DNA of 64,000 nt from assembly GCF_002934455.1 (NCBI RefSeq), contig NZ_PTIR01000004.1:1-64000 (forward strand), in the 5' to 3' direction. The position numbers and the translations under genes are program-made. Position 1 is the first letter of the stretch. The number at the start of each line of letters is the position of its first letter. This document shows positions 27,306-35,854 of this stretch, piece after piece. The notes beneath the pieces were generated by a model that searched no databases, was not told where the DNA came from, and saw nothing but the letters and a program-made list of their open reading frames with translations. The stretch comes from Trinickia symbiotica (GTDB taxonomy: Bacteria; Pseudomonadota; Gammaproteobacteria; Burkholderiales; Burkholderiaceae).

Positions 27306-28559
27306 TCAACGATCGATCTCGCCGAACACGATGTCCTGCGTGCCGATGATCGTCACCGCGTCCGCAATCATGTGGCCGCGCGCCATTTCGTCGAGCGCCG
27401 CAAGGTGTGCGTAGCCGGGCGCACGAATCTTGAGGCGATAGGGCTTGTTCGCGCCGTCCGAGATCAGGTAGATGCCGAACTCGCCCTTCGGATGCTCGAC
27501 CGCCGCGTACGCTTCGCCTTCCGGCACGTGGAAGCCTTCGGTAAAGAGCTTGAAGTGGTGAATCAGCTCTTCCATGTTCGACTTCATGGACACGCGCGAA
27601 GGCGGTGCAACTTTGTGATTGTCCGTCATCACGGGACCGGGATTCTTCCGCAGCCACTCAATGCATTGTTTCGCGATCCGCGTCGATTGACGCATTTCCT
27701 CGACGCGCACGAGATAACGATCGTAGCAATCCCCGTTCACGCCGACCGGAATGTCGAAATCGAGCTGGTCGTAGACTTCGTAGGGCTGCTTCTTGCGCAG
27801 ATCCCATTCGATGCCCGAGCCGCGCAGCATCGCTCCCGTCAAGCCGAGCTGCAGCGCGCGCTCGGGGCTCACGACGCCGATGCCGACCAGGCGCTGCTTC
27901 CAGATCCGGTTGTCGGTCAGGAGCGTTTCGTACTCGTCGACGCAGCCCGGAAAGCGTGTGAAGAAATCGTCGATGAAATCGAGAAGCGACCCTTGGCGCG
28001 CCTCGTTCAGTCTCTCGAGCGCCTTGGCATTGCGAATTTTCGACGGCTTGTATTGCGGCATCGCGTCGGGCAGATCGCGGTAGACGCCGCCGGGGCGATA
28101 GTAGGCCGCGTGCATGCGCGCGCCCGATACCGCCTCGTAGACGTCCATCAGATCTTCCCGCTCGCGGAACGCGTAAAGGAACACGGCCATCGCGCCGACG
28201 TCGAGCGCGTGCGCACCAATCCACATCAGATGGTTCAGGCAGCGCGTGATCTCGTCGAAGAGCACACGGATGTACTTCGCGCGGATCGGCACGTCGATTC
28301 CGAGCAGCTTCTCGATCGCGAGCACATAGCCGTGCTCGTTCGCCATCATCGACACGTAATCGAGCCGGTCCATGTACGGCACCGACTGGATGAACGTCTT
28401 GTTCTCGGCGAGCTTTTCGGTCGCGCGATGCAAAAGGCCGATATGCGGATCGGCGCGCTGGATCACTTCGCCGTCGAGCTCGAGGACGAGGCGCAGCACG
28501 CCGTGCGCGGCCGGGTGTTGCGGACCGAAGTTGAGCGTGTAGTTCTTGATCTCTGCCAT
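27306..28559 (-). CDS. nuoD: NADH-quinone oxidoreductase subunit D
   Basis: A 417-residue 49-kDa-type subunit at the quinone site. It begins [20 protein letters not shown], the motif whose histidine contacts quinone. Other blocks are [35 protein letters not shown] (here [14 protein letters not shown]) and the C-terminal DIVFGEIDR. It is a separate gene, not fused to nuoC, and starts 9 bases after the nuoC stop. Confidence 0.97.
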   Translation of the reverse strand: MAEIKNYTLNFGPQHPAAHGVLRLVLELDGEVIQRADPHIGLLHRATEKLAENKTFIQSVPYMDRLDYVSMMANEHGYVLAIEKLLGIDVPIRAKYIRVLFDEITRCLNHLMWIGAHALDVGAMAVFLYAFREREDLMDVYEAVSGARMHAAYYRPGGVYRDLPDAMPQYKPSKIRNAKALERLNEARQGSLLDFIDDFFTRFPGCVDEYETLLTDNRIWKQRLVGIGVVSPERALQLGLTGAMLRGSGIEWDLRKKQPYEVYDQLDFDIPVGVNGDCYDRYLVRVEEMRQSTRIAKQCIEWLRKNPGPVMTDNHKVAPPSRVSMKSNMEELIHHFKLFTEGFHVPEGEAYAAVEHPKGEFGIYLISDGANKPYRLKIRAPGYAHLAALDEMARGHMIADAVTIIGTQDIVFGEIDR

Positions 28560-28568
28560 GGCGCCCTC

Positions 28569-29171
28569 TTAGTGTTTCAGACCGCCGTAGCGATCCTCGC
28601 GGATCACGCGAGGCGTGATTTCGCGCGGCTCGATCGTCACCGGCTGGTAGACGACGCGCTTCTCTTCCGGGTCGTAACGCATTTCCACATAGCCCGAGAT
28701 CGGGAAATCCTTGCGGAACGGGTGGCCGATGAAGCCGTAGTCGGTCAGGATGCGGCGCAGGTCCGGATGCCCCTCGAAGACGATGCCGTAGAGATCGAAC
28801 GCCTCTCGCTCGTACCAGTTCGCCGAGTTCCAGATTTCAACGACCGACGGCACGATCGGCAGATCGTCGTCGGGTGCGAACACGCGCACGCGCAACCGCC
28901 AGTTGTTCGAAATCGAGAGCAGATGGAGGACCGCGGCGAAGCGAGGACCGTCATAAGCGCCGTCGCCGTACGTTTGATAGTCGACGCCGCACAAGTCGAT
29001 CAACTGCTCGAAGCCGAGCGAGCGATCGTCGCGCAGGCGCTTCGCCACGTCGAGGAAATCGCCCGCCTTCACGACGATCGTGAGCTCCCCGACCGATTCG
29101 GTGATGCTCGAGAGACGGCCGCCGAAGGCCGCCTCGAGGTTCGCTTTGAGAGTCTCGAGTTTGCTTGCCAT
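28569..29171 (-). CDS. nuoC: NADH-quinone oxidoreductase subunit C
   Basis: A 200-residue 30-kDa-type subunit of the peripheral arm. The family block is [20 protein letters not shown] followed by [20 protein letters not shown]. The ATG at 29171 ([18 protein letters not shown]) gives the normal start, 29 bases after the nuoB stop. Open codons further upstream lie within nuoB in another frame and are not used. Confidence 0.96.
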   Translation of the reverse strand: MASKLETLKANLEAAFGGRLSSITESVGELTIVVKAGDFLDVAKRLRDDRSLGFEQLIDLCGVDYQTYGDGAYDGPRFAAVLHLLSISNNWRLRVRVFAPDDDLPIVPSVVEIWNSANWYEREAFDLYGIVFEGHPDLRRILTDYGFIGHPFRKDFPISGYVEMRYDPEEKRVVYQPVTIEPREITPRVIREDRYGGLKH

Positions 29172-29200
29172 GTTGTGGGGAAGCTGGATCTGTTCTGGGG

Positions 29201-29680
29201 CTATTGCCGGGCGATCGTGTTCGTGCGGCGGATCTTCGCTTGCAGCTGGATCACGCCGTAGACGAGCGCCTCCGCGGTGGGCGGACAACCGGGCACGTAG
29301 ACATCGACGGGCACGATCCGGTCGCAACCGCGCACGACCGAGTACGAGTAGTGGTAGTAGCCGCCACCGTTCGCGCACGAACCCATCGAAATGACCCAGC
29401 GCGGCTCGGCCATCTGGTCGTAGACCTTGCGCAACGCCGGCGCCATCTTGTTGCAAAGCGTGCCGGCGACGATCATCACATCCGACTGACGCGGACTCGG
29501 GCGGAACACCACGCCGAACCGGTCGAGATCGTAGCGGGCCGCGCCCGCGTGCATCATCTCGACCGCACAGCAGGCAAGCCCGAACGTCATGGGCCAAAGC
29601 GACCCTGTGCGCGTCCAGTTGATCAGCTTGTCAGCCGTCGTGGTGACAAACCCTTCCTTCAAGACCCCTTCGATACTCAT
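29201..29680 (-). CDS. nuoB: NADH-quinone oxidoreductase subunit B (cluster N2)
   Basis: A 159-residue subunit that carries 4Fe-4S cluster N2, the electron donor to quinone. The tandem cysteines C37 and C38 ([10 protein letters not shown]), with the later cysteines in MGSCANGGG and [10 protein letters not shown], are the ligands. ATG 29680 ([15 protein letters not shown]) is the family start. It lies 68 bases after nuoA. Confidence 0.97.
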
Positions 29681-29748
29681 TTGCTTTGCACTCCAAACGG
29701 AGCGGCGCGCGCTTAGCCGCCCGCGAGAAATCGGCAATTAACGATCCA

Positions 29749-30108
29749 TCATTCCCACTCGAGCCCGCCCTTGCGCCAGATATAGGCGAATCCGAGCAGC
29801 AGTTCGACGAGGAAGATCATCATCGACAGGAAGCCGAACCAGCCGATGTCGCGCAGGGCAACGCCCCACGGGAACAGGAACGCGGTCTCGATATCGAAGA
29901 TGATGAAAAGGATGGCGACGAGGTAATAGCGTACGTCGAACTTCATACGCGCGTCTTCGAACGCCTCGAAGCCGCATTCATAGGGGGCGTTCTTGTCGCT
30001 ATCTGGCTTGCTGGGACCGAGGATCTTGCCGATGCTGACAAGCGCAATGCCCAAACCCAGGCCCACGAGGAGGAAGAGAAAAACGGGGAAGTAGGCTGCG
30101 AGGTTCAA
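29749..30108 (-). CDS. nuoA: NADH-quinone oxidoreductase subunit A (TTG start)
   Basis: A 119-residue membrane subunit with three helices. The conserved loop [24 protein letters not shown] sequence is present ([20 protein letters not shown]). The start codon is TTG at 30108, preceded by AGAGGATAGTC, which supplies a ribosome binding site; no ATG lies at the family N-terminus ([12 protein letters not shown]). As first gene of the complex I operon, the weak start may limit expression of the operon head. Confidence 0.95.
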   Translation of the reverse strand: MNLAAYFPVFLFLLVGLGLGIALVSIGKILGPSKPDSDKNAPYECGFEAFEDARMKFDVRYYLVAILFIIFDIETAFLFPWGVALRDIGWFGFLSMMIFLVELLLGFAYIWRKGGLEWE

Positions 30109-30256
30109 GACTATCCTCTAACGGTTGGTTCTAAGTGCCACGGAGACCGACTGCTGATGCCATCCCCGATCGAAAAATCACTTCACACTGCCCACACATC
30201 CCGCGCAACGTGCCCCTGCACCGCAAGGATGCCGCAAGCTTAACCCCAGAAGTGGA

Positions 30257-30290
30257 AATGCCAGCCGAAGCGAAGCAAGCGGCTGGCATT
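30257..30290 (-). terminator. strong hairpin downstream of tRNA-Leu
   Basis: AATGCCAGCCG and CGGCTGGCATT form a perfect 11-base stem with a 12-base loop, beginning about 10 bases after the tRNA 3' end on the minus strand. The T run after it is short (TTT), so it may be a weak terminator or a 3' processing signal between the tRNA and the nuo operon. Confidence 0.55.
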
Positions 30291-30299
30291 GGATAACGT

Positions 30300-30384
30300 T
30301 GGTGCCGACGGCGAGACTCGAACTCGCACAGCTTTCGCCACTACCCCCTCAAGATAGCGTGTCTACCAATTTCACCACGTCGGC
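30300..30384 (-). tRNA. tRNA-Leu (anticodon GAG)
   Basis: An 85-base minus-strand tRNA with a 7-base acceptor stem (GCCGACG with CGTCGGC), a D-loop (TGGTGAAATTGGTAGACACG), an anticodon loop TTGAGGG with GAG flanked by CTATC and GGTAG, a long class II variable arm (GTGGCGAAAGCTGTGC region) and a T-loop GTTCGAGTC. The 3' CCA is encoded. It reads CUC/CUU leucine codons. Its place between secG and nuoA is the usual one in betaproteobacteria. Confidence 0.97.
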
Positions 30385-30441
30385 ACTGACTGCAACCCGG
30401 GACAGAACTCTTCGAGACCCGCGAATCGCTTCAAGACTTAA

Positions 30442-30470
30442 ATTCTAACCTGTCCGCTGGATTTGTTCAA
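30442..30470 (-). promoter_or_regulatory. sigma-70 promoter for tRNA-Leu
   Basis: On the minus strand TTGAAC (30465-30470) and TAGAAT (30442-30447) are separated by exactly 17 bases, a close match to the -35/-10 consensus. It lies about 58 bases upstream of the tRNA 5' end, leaving a short leader for RNase P to remove. Confidence 0.7.
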
Positions 30471-30499
30471 CGCACAAATACGACGTTCAGCGAAAAAGA

Positions 30500-30892
30500 T
30501 CATTTCGGAACGGCCGGCGCCGGCGCGCTCTGCCCCGATGCGGGAGCCGGCGCAAGCGCGGCCGACGCGGCGGGCGCGGAAGCGGGACCGGCGGCCGAAG
30601 CAGTGACGGGCGCCGTCGGGGCCACACCGAGCACACCGGCCGAAGGCTTCGATTTATACGAGCCGATGTAGGTCAGCGCGAGCGTTGCGGCAAAGAACAC
30701 CGCTGCCAGGATTGCCGTGGTGCGCGAAAGGAAATTCGCTGACCCCGTCGCGCCGAAGAGACTCCCCGATGCACCGCTGCCAAACGCCGCGCCCATGTCC
30801 GCGCCCTTGCCGTGCTGAAGCAGCACGAGACCGATGATACCGAGCGCCGACAGCAGCTGTACGACGATGACCAACGTTTTGAAAAACAGCAT
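30500..30892 (-). CDS. secG: protein-export membrane protein SecG
   Basis: A 130-residue subunit of the SecYEG translocon. It has two membrane helices (about 2-22 and 55-75) and the conserved loop LQHGKGADMGAAFGSGASGS, then LFGATGSANFLSRTT. The C-terminal 45 residues are an alanine/proline-rich low-complexity tail common in Burkholderiaceae. ATG 30892 is preferred over the ATG three codons upstream because AGGTG is then 6 bases away. It follows tpiA by 86 bases. Confidence 0.95.
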   Translation of the reverse strand: MLFFKTLVIVVQLLSALGIIGLVLLQHGKGADMGAAFGSGASGSLFGATGSANFLSRTTAILAAVFFAATLALTYIGSYKSKPSAGVLGVAPTAPVTASAAGPASAPAASAALAPAPASGQSAPAPAVPK

Positions 30893-30978
30893 CACATTCA
30901 CCTGAATTGAGGTTTAGGCGCAAAGCGCCTTTCGCTTGCGCACCCGGAAGCAAAGCCGGCACGGTTCGCCGCGCGCCT

Positions 30979-31782
30979 TCAGCGCGCCGCGCCCGCCGCC
31001 TGCGCCGCCTGCGCCGCCTGCGCCGCCGCGCAGATTGCAAGAAAATCCTGACTCTTCAACGACGCGCCGCCGATGAGGCCGCCGTCGATGTCCGCCTGCG
31101 AGAAAAGCGCCGCGGCGTTCTCCGGCTTGACGCTGCCGCCGTAAAGCAGCGGTACGCTTGCGAGCACCGCATGCTTGCCGAGGAGACGCGCACGCAAGAA
31201 CGCGTGCACCTCCTGCGCCTGGTCGGTCGTCGCCGTCCTGCCGGTGCCGATCGCCCAGACCGGCTCATAGGCGATGACGACGCGCGCCGTTTCATCGACG
31301 GACAGCTTCGCGAGCAGTGCGTCGATCTGGGCGCCGACGACCGCCTGCGTTGCGCCGCTTTCGCGCTCTTCGAGCGTCTCGCCGACGCAGACGATCGGCG
31401 TCAGACCCGCTTGCAACGCGCGCTGGGCTTTCGCGGCCACAAGCTCCGAATGCTCGCCATGATAGGCGCGCCGCTCCGAGTGTCCGACGATGGCAAGCGT
31501 TGCGCCGAACTCGAGTGTCATCTCGGCGGCCACTTCGCCCGTATAAGCGCCATGCGTATAGGCCGAAACGTCCTGCACGCCCCAGGCGAACGGAGTACCG
31601 CTTAGCGCCGCCTCGACCTGCGCGAGATAAGGGGTCGGCACGCAAACGCCCACCCGGATACCGGAGCAGGCGCCCGCACCGCTGGCAAGAGCCCGCAAGA
31701 GCGCCTCGTTATCGGCGAGCCGCCCATGCATCTTCCAGTTGCCGACCACCCATTTCTTTCGTTGCCCAGGTTGTCTCGCCAT
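30979..31782 (-). CDS. tpiA: triosephosphate isomerase
   Basis: A 267-residue TIM-barrel enzyme that interconverts dihydroxyacetone phosphate and glyceraldehyde 3-phosphate. The active-site residues are K17 (VGNWKMHG), the histidine in IVGHSERRAYHGE and the glutamate in IAYEPVWAIGTG; YGGSVKPENAAAL binds phosphate. The C-terminus ends in an AAQAAQAAQAAG run encoded by a 9-base tandem repeat, which is outside the barrel and probably neutral. ATG 31782 gives MARQPGQRKKWVVGNWKMHG. Confidence 0.96.
   Translation of the reverse strand: MARQPGQRKKWVVGNWKMHGRLADNEALLRALASGAGACSGIRVGVCVPTPYLAQVEAALSGTPFAWGVQDVSAYTHGAYTGEVAAEMTLEFGATLAIVGHSERRAYHGEHSELVAAKAQRALQAGLTPIVCVGETLEERESGATQAVVGAQIDALLAKLSVDETARVVIAYEPVWAIGTGRTATTDQAQEVHAFLRARLLGKHAVLASVPLLYGGSVKPENAAALFSQADIDGGLIGGASLKSQDFLAICAAAQAAQAAQAAGAAR
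30998..31030. repeat. 9-base tandem repeat (GCCGCCTGC) in the 3' end of tpiA
   Basis: About three and a half tandem copies of a GCCGCCTGC unit lie inside tpiA and encode Ala-Ala-Gln repeats at the protein C-terminus. The unit is a multiple of three, so changes in copy number would keep the frame. Confidence 0.8.
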
Positions 31783-31873
31783 CGTCCCCGAACTCCCCTG
31801 TGTCGCCCTACGCGATTCGACTACGCAACGCGCACGCAAAACGCGCAATTTTACTGTGCGCGAGCACGGCGGG

Positions 31874-32887
31874 TCAAACTTGCGTCCAATCCAGCACGAT
31901 CTTGCCGACGTGCTCGCCGCTTTCCATGAGCGCGTGCGCATCCGCCGCCTGCGGCGCAGGCAGAACGCGATAGACGATCGGCTTCACGCGTCCGTCCTCG
32001 ACGAGCGGCCAGACATGCTCCTTCAGCTGCCTCGCGACCGCCGCCTTGAAGTCGACGGAGCGTGCGCGCAGCGTCGAGCCTGTGACGGTCAGTCTCCTGC
32101 GCAGAATCTCGTTGAGATTCACCTCGGCCTTCGCGCCGCCGAGCAGCGCGATGATCACGAGCCGCCCGCCGTCGGCAAGCGCCGACAGCTCGCGCGGCAC
32201 GTAACCGCCCGCCACCATGTCGAGAATCACATCGACACCGCGATCGTTCGTCAGCGACTTCACTACCTCGACGAAATCTTCCGACTTGTAGTTGATCGCG
32301 CGCTCGGCGCCGAGCGCTTCGCAAGCCAGGCATTTGTCGGCCGTGCCCGCCGTCGCGAAGACTCGGAAGCCCCGCGCGTGCGCGATTTGGATCGCCGCCA
32401 CGCCGATGCCGCTCGTGCCGCCCTGCACGAGCAGCGTTTCGTTGGCCCCTCCCTCTCCGGCGCCGAGCTGTCCGCGCTCGAATACATTGCTCCAGACGGT
32501 GAAGAACGTCTCGGGCAGCGACGCGGCCTCGACATCGGAGAGGCCGGCCGGCACCGGCAAGCACTGCGCGAGCGGCACGGCCGCGTATTCGGCGTAGCCG
32601 CCGCCCGCCAACAACGCGCAAACGCGATCGCCGATCCTGAGGCCGAACGGATTGTGCTTGTCTTCGAGCGCGCCGCCGACGATCTCGCCGGCGATTTCGA
32701 GGCCCGGCAGGTCGGAGGCGCCCGGAGGCGGCGCATAAGCGCCTTTGCGCTGAAACACATCGGGGCGGTTGACGCCCGATGCGGCGACCTTCACCAGCAC
32801 CTCGCCGGGCGCGGGCTCGGGCTTTGGCCGCTCGGCCAGCGCGAGCACCTCGGGGCCGCCGAATTCGGTAATTTCGATTGCTCTCAT
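31874..32887 (-). CDS. NAD(P)H quinone oxidoreductase, zinc-independent MDR family (PIG3/QorB-like)
   Basis: A 337-residue medium-chain reductase. Its N-terminal GroES-like domain contains AASGVNRPDVFQRKGAY and PGLEIAGEIV. The nucleotide-binding domain has VQGGTSGIGVAAIQIA (the Rossmann glycine motif) and lacks the structural-zinc cysteines. Substrates are probably quinones or other electrophiles, with NADPH. It lies between pnp and tpiA with short gaps (117 and 91 bases), but a terminator follows pnp, so it is probably transcribed separately. Confidence 0.9.
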   Translation of the reverse strand: MRAIEITEFGGPEVLALAERPKPEPAPGEVLVKVAASGVNRPDVFQRKGAYAPPPGASDLPGLEIAGEIVGGALEDKHNPFGLRIGDRVCALLAGGGYAEYAAVPLAQCLPVPAGLSDVEAASLPETFFTVWSNVFERGQLGAGEGGANETLLVQGGTSGIGVAAIQIAHARGFRVFATAGTADKCLACEALGAERAINYKSEDFVEVVKSLTNDRGVDVILDMVAGGYVPRELSALADGGRLVIIALLGGAKAEVNLNEILRRRLTVTGSTLRARSVDFKAAVARQLKEHVWPLVEDGRVKPIVYRVLPAPQAADAHALMESGEHVGKIVLDWTQV

Positions 32888-32946
32888 CTACCTCACCTCT
32901 CTCGCTGACGGGTTCGCGCAGCAACTTCACGCGGCACTATTCTGAT

Positions 32947-32983
32947 AAAAAAACGGCCGGCTCGCTCGCAAGCGCACCGGCCG
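32947..32983 (-). terminator. rho-independent terminator after pnp
   Basis: On the minus strand CGGCCGG and CCGGCCG form a 7-base GC stem around a 16-base loop, followed directly by seven T. It starts about 20 bases after the pnp stop and ends the rpsO-pnp transcript. Confidence 0.85.
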
Positions 32984-33004
32984 CTCATCATCGTCGTCGC
33001 AGCG

Positions 33005-35164
33005 TTACTGCTGCGGCGCCGACTCACTCTCCACGGCACCCGACCCACCCGAGGCGGCCTCGTTGAGCAGCGCCTTGGCCGACAGGCGAACGCGACCCTT
33101 CTCGTCCGTCTGAATGACCTTGACTTTGACCTGCTGGCCTTCGCTCAGGTAGTCCTTGATGTCCTTGATGCGCTCGTTGGCGATCTCGGAGATGTGCAGC
33201 AGGCCGTCCTTGCCCGGCAGGATATTCACGATCGCGCCGAATTCGAGCAGCTTGAGGACGGTGCCTTCGTACACCTGGCCGACTTCGACCTCCGCCGTGA
33301 TCTGTTCGATGCGGCGCTTCGCTTCGGCCATGCCTTCGCTGCTCGTGCTCGCGATCGTGACGACGCCGTCGTCGGAGATGTCGATCGTCGTGCCCGTTTC
33401 CTCGGTCAGCGCGCGGATGACGGAGCCGCCCTTGCCGATCACGTCGCGGATCTTCTCCGGATTGATCTTGATCGTGATCATGCGCGGCGCGAATTCGGAG
33501 AGCTCGGTGCTCGCCCCGGCCACGGCGTCCTTCATCTTGCCGAGGATGTGCATGCGCCCTTCCTTTGCCTGCGCGAGCGCGACCTGCATGATCTCCTTCG
33601 TGATCCCCTGGATCTTGATGTCCATCTGCAGCGCCGTGACGCCTTCGGCCGTGCCGGCCACCTTGAAGTCCATGTCGCCGAGGTGATCCTCGTCGCCGAG
33701 GATGTCGGAGAGCACCGCGAACTTGTTGCCTTCGAGGATGAGGCCCATCGCGATGCCGGCCACGTGAGCCTTCATCGGAACGCCCGCATCCATCAATGCC
33801 AGACAGCCGCCGCACACCGAGGCCATCGACGACGATCCGTTCGACTCGGTGATCTCCGAGACGACGCGAATCGAATAGCCGAACTCGTCGGGCCCGGGCA
33901 GGCACGGCGAGAGCGCGCGCTTCGCGAGCCGGCCATGGCCGATCTCGCGCCGCTTCGGCGAACCGACACGGCCGGTTTCGCCCGTCGCGAACGGCGGCAT
34001 GTTGTAGTGGAGCATGAAGCGTTCGCGGTACTCGCCTTCGAGCGCATCGATGATCTGCTCGTCGCCTTTCGTGCCGAGCGTTGCCACGACGAGCGCCTGC
34101 GTCTCGCCGCGCGTGAAGAGCGCCGAGCCGTGCGTGCGCGGCAGCACGCCGGTGCGAATCTCGATGGGGCGAACGGTACGCGTGTCGCGGCCGTCGATCC
34201 GCGGCTCGCCCGAGAGAATCTGGCTGCGCACGATCTTCGCCTCGAGGTCGAACAGGATGTTGCCGATCGTCGCCTTGTCGACAGGCAGCTTGCCCGCCGC
34301 GAGCGCCTCTTCGTCGAGCTTCACGCCCGTTGCCGCGTAGGTTTCCTTGAGCTTGTTCGAGCGCTCCTGCTTGTTGCGGATCTGATAGGCGCCGTCGAGC
34401 TGTGCCTGCGCGAGCTCGGTCACGCGCGCAATCAATGCCTCGTCCTTCGCTGCCGGCTGCCAATCCCATTCGGGCTTGCCGCCTTCACGGACGAGCTCGT
34501 GGATCGCATCGATGGCGGTCTGCATCTGCTCGTGGCCGAACACGACGGCGCCGAGCATCACGTCTTCGGGCAGTTGATCGGCTTCCGATTCCACCATCAG
34601 CACGGCACGCTCAGTGCCGGCGACGACGAGGTCGAGGCGCGAATCCTTCATCTGCGTGCGTGTCGGGTTCAGCACGTACTCGTTGTTGACGTAGGCCACG
34701 CGCGCGGCGCCGACCGGGCCGTTGAACGGAATGCCCGACACGGCGAGCGCGGCCGATGCGCCGATCAACGCGGGAATATCGGCCGGCACTTCCGGGTTCA
34801 CCGACAGCACGTGCACGACAACCTGCACTTCGTTGTAGAAACCTTCGGGAAAGAGCGGGCGCAACGGCCTGTCGATGAGACGCGACGTCAGCGTCTCGTG
34901 TTCCGACGGGCGCCCTTCCCGGCGGAAGAAGCCGCCCGGGATCTTGCCGGCCGAGTACGTCTTTTCCAGGTAATCGACGGTCAGCGGGAAGAAATCCTGG
35001 CCGGGCTTGGCCGCCTTCGCGCCGACGACGGTCGCGAGCACGACGGTGTCTTCGATATCGACAATGACGGCACCGGTGGCCTGGCGAGCAAGCTCGCCCG
35101 TCTCGAGGCGAACGTTGTGCTGCCCCCATTTGAATTCTTTGACGACTTTATTGAACATTGACAT
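33005..35164 (-). CDS. pnp: polyribonucleotide nucleotidyltransferase (PNPase)
   Basis: A 719-residue exoribonuclease that degrades RNA by phosphorolysis. Two RNase PH domains are separated by a helical linker (about 1-140 and 310-545); [13 protein letters not shown] holds catalytic-core residues of the second. A KH domain (about 555-615, [20 protein letters not shown]) and an S1 domain (about 622-690, [20 protein letters not shown]) follow. ATG 35164 is chosen because AAGGAG lies 5 bases upstream. It is transcribed with rpsO, as in most proteobacteria. Confidence 0.97.
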   Translation of the reverse strand: MSMFNKVVKEFKWGQHNVRLETGELARQATGAVIVDIEDTVVLATVVGAKAAKPGQDFFPLTVDYLEKTYSAGKIPGGFFRREGRPSEHETLTSRLIDRPLRPLFPEGFYNEVQVVVHVLSVNPEVPADIPALIGASAALAVSGIPFNGPVGAARVAYVNNEYVLNPTRTQMKDSRLDLVVAGTERAVLMVESEADQLPEDVMLGAVVFGHEQMQTAIDAIHELVREGGKPEWDWQPAAKDEALIARVTELAQAQLDGAYQIRNKQERSNKLKETYAATGVKLDEEALAAGKLPVDKATIGNILFDLEAKIVRSQILSGEPRIDGRDTRTVRPIEIRTGVLPRTHGSALFTRGETQALVVATLGTKGDEQIIDALEGEYRERFMLHYNMPPFATGETGRVGSPKRREIGHGRLAKRALSPCLPGPDEFGYSIRVVSEITESNGSSSMASVCGGCLALMDAGVPMKAHVAGIAMGLILEGNKFAVLSDILGDEDHLGDMDFKVAGTAEGVTALQMDIKIQGITKEIMQVALAQAKEGRMHILGKMKDAVAGASTELSEFAPRMITIKINPEKIRDVIGKGGSVIRALTEETGTTIDISDDGVVTIASTSSEGMAEAKRRIEQITAEVEVGQVYEGTVLKLLEFGAIVNILPGKDGLLHISEIANERIKDIKDYLSEGQQVKVKVIQTDEKGRVRLSAKALLNEAASGGSGAVESESAPQQ

Positions 35165-35482
35165 GGTCACTCCTTGCTTTCTCTCACTTTCTCTTTGCTC
35201 GTCTTCGTTGTCGATTGTCGCCGCGCGGCATGACGAGACATGCCGGCAACGACGCCGCGGGCCCTCGCGACACGGGAAGAGGAGTGTTATGCCATTCCAG
35301 CGCGCCGCTCGTCGGCACTCCGGCTCTTATTCGTGCACCGCACTGGAATGACACAAAGCTCTAGCCCGTCTCTCAGCGACCCTCTGCGGCCTCATGCGGC
35401 CTTGCGCGGTCGAAAAAAACAAAATGCCTGCATCAGCATGCTGACACAGGCATCTTGCATGAAGCGACGACCGCCGCGCCGA
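35165..35482. other. rpsO-pnp spacer, 318 bases
   Basis: There is no gene here. The stretch holds the terminator-like hairpin after rpsO (35413-35453) and an 8-base inverted repeat (35292-35299 with 35342-35349) that could form a longer stem in the pnp leader. The pnp ribosome binding site (AAGGAG) lies at its end. In E. coli this leader is cut by RNase III in PNPase autocontrol; whether it applies here is unknown. Confidence 0.6.
35413..35453 (-). terminator. terminator/attenuator between rpsO and pnp
   Basis: On the minus strand ATGCCTG and CAGGCAT form a stem around a 16-base partly self-complementary loop (TCAGCATGCTGA), and a T-rich tract (TTTTGTTTTTTT) follows. It lies about 30 bases after the rpsO stop. 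Because pnp follows without another obvious promoter, it probably lets part of the transcription read through. Confidence 0.8.
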
Positions 35483-35752
35483 TTACTTGCGCAGACCCAG
35501 CTTTTCGATCAGCGAACGGTAACGGTCGGCATCTTTGCCCTTCAGGTAGTCGAGCAGCTTGCGGCGACGGCTCACCATGCGCAGCAGGCCGCGGCGGCTG
35601 TGGTGATCCTTCACGTGCGACTTGAAGTGGGCGGTCAATTCGTTGATGCGGGAGGTCAGCAGAGCAACCTGAACCTCGGGCGAACCCGTATCGTTCGCGG
35701 CGCGCGCGTATTGCGCGACGATGTCGGACTTCTTGATATCAGCTACAGACAT
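35483..35752 (-). CDS. rpsO: 30S ribosomal protein S15
   Basis: An 89-residue protein, the standard length for S15, which binds 16S rRNA and helps assemble the small subunit. Characteristic blocks are [39 protein letters not shown] and [16 protein letters not shown] 35752 is preceded by AAAGGAAATC, a good ribosome binding site. Confidence 0.98.
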   Translation of the reverse strand: MSVADIKKSDIVAQYARAANDTGSPEVQVALLTSRINELTAHFKSHVKDHHSRRGLLRMVSRRRKLLDYLKGKDADRYRSLIEKLGLRK

Positions 35753-35821
35753 GTGATTTCCTTTGAATCTGACAGGCGGTCACGGAGGAACGGCCGTGCC
35801 GTGGGTTACGACGAAGCGAGC

Positions 35822-35830
35822 ATTGTAGCA
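35822..35830 (-). promoter_or_regulatory. extended -10 promoter of rpsO
   Basis: The minus strand carries TGCTACAAT, an extended -10 element (TGN followed by TACAAT), about 70 bases upstream of the rpsO start. I see no good -35 hexamer, which fits an extended -10 promoter. Confidence 0.5.
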
Positions 35831-35854
35831 CAGGCGCGCCGGCCGGCCACCCAT

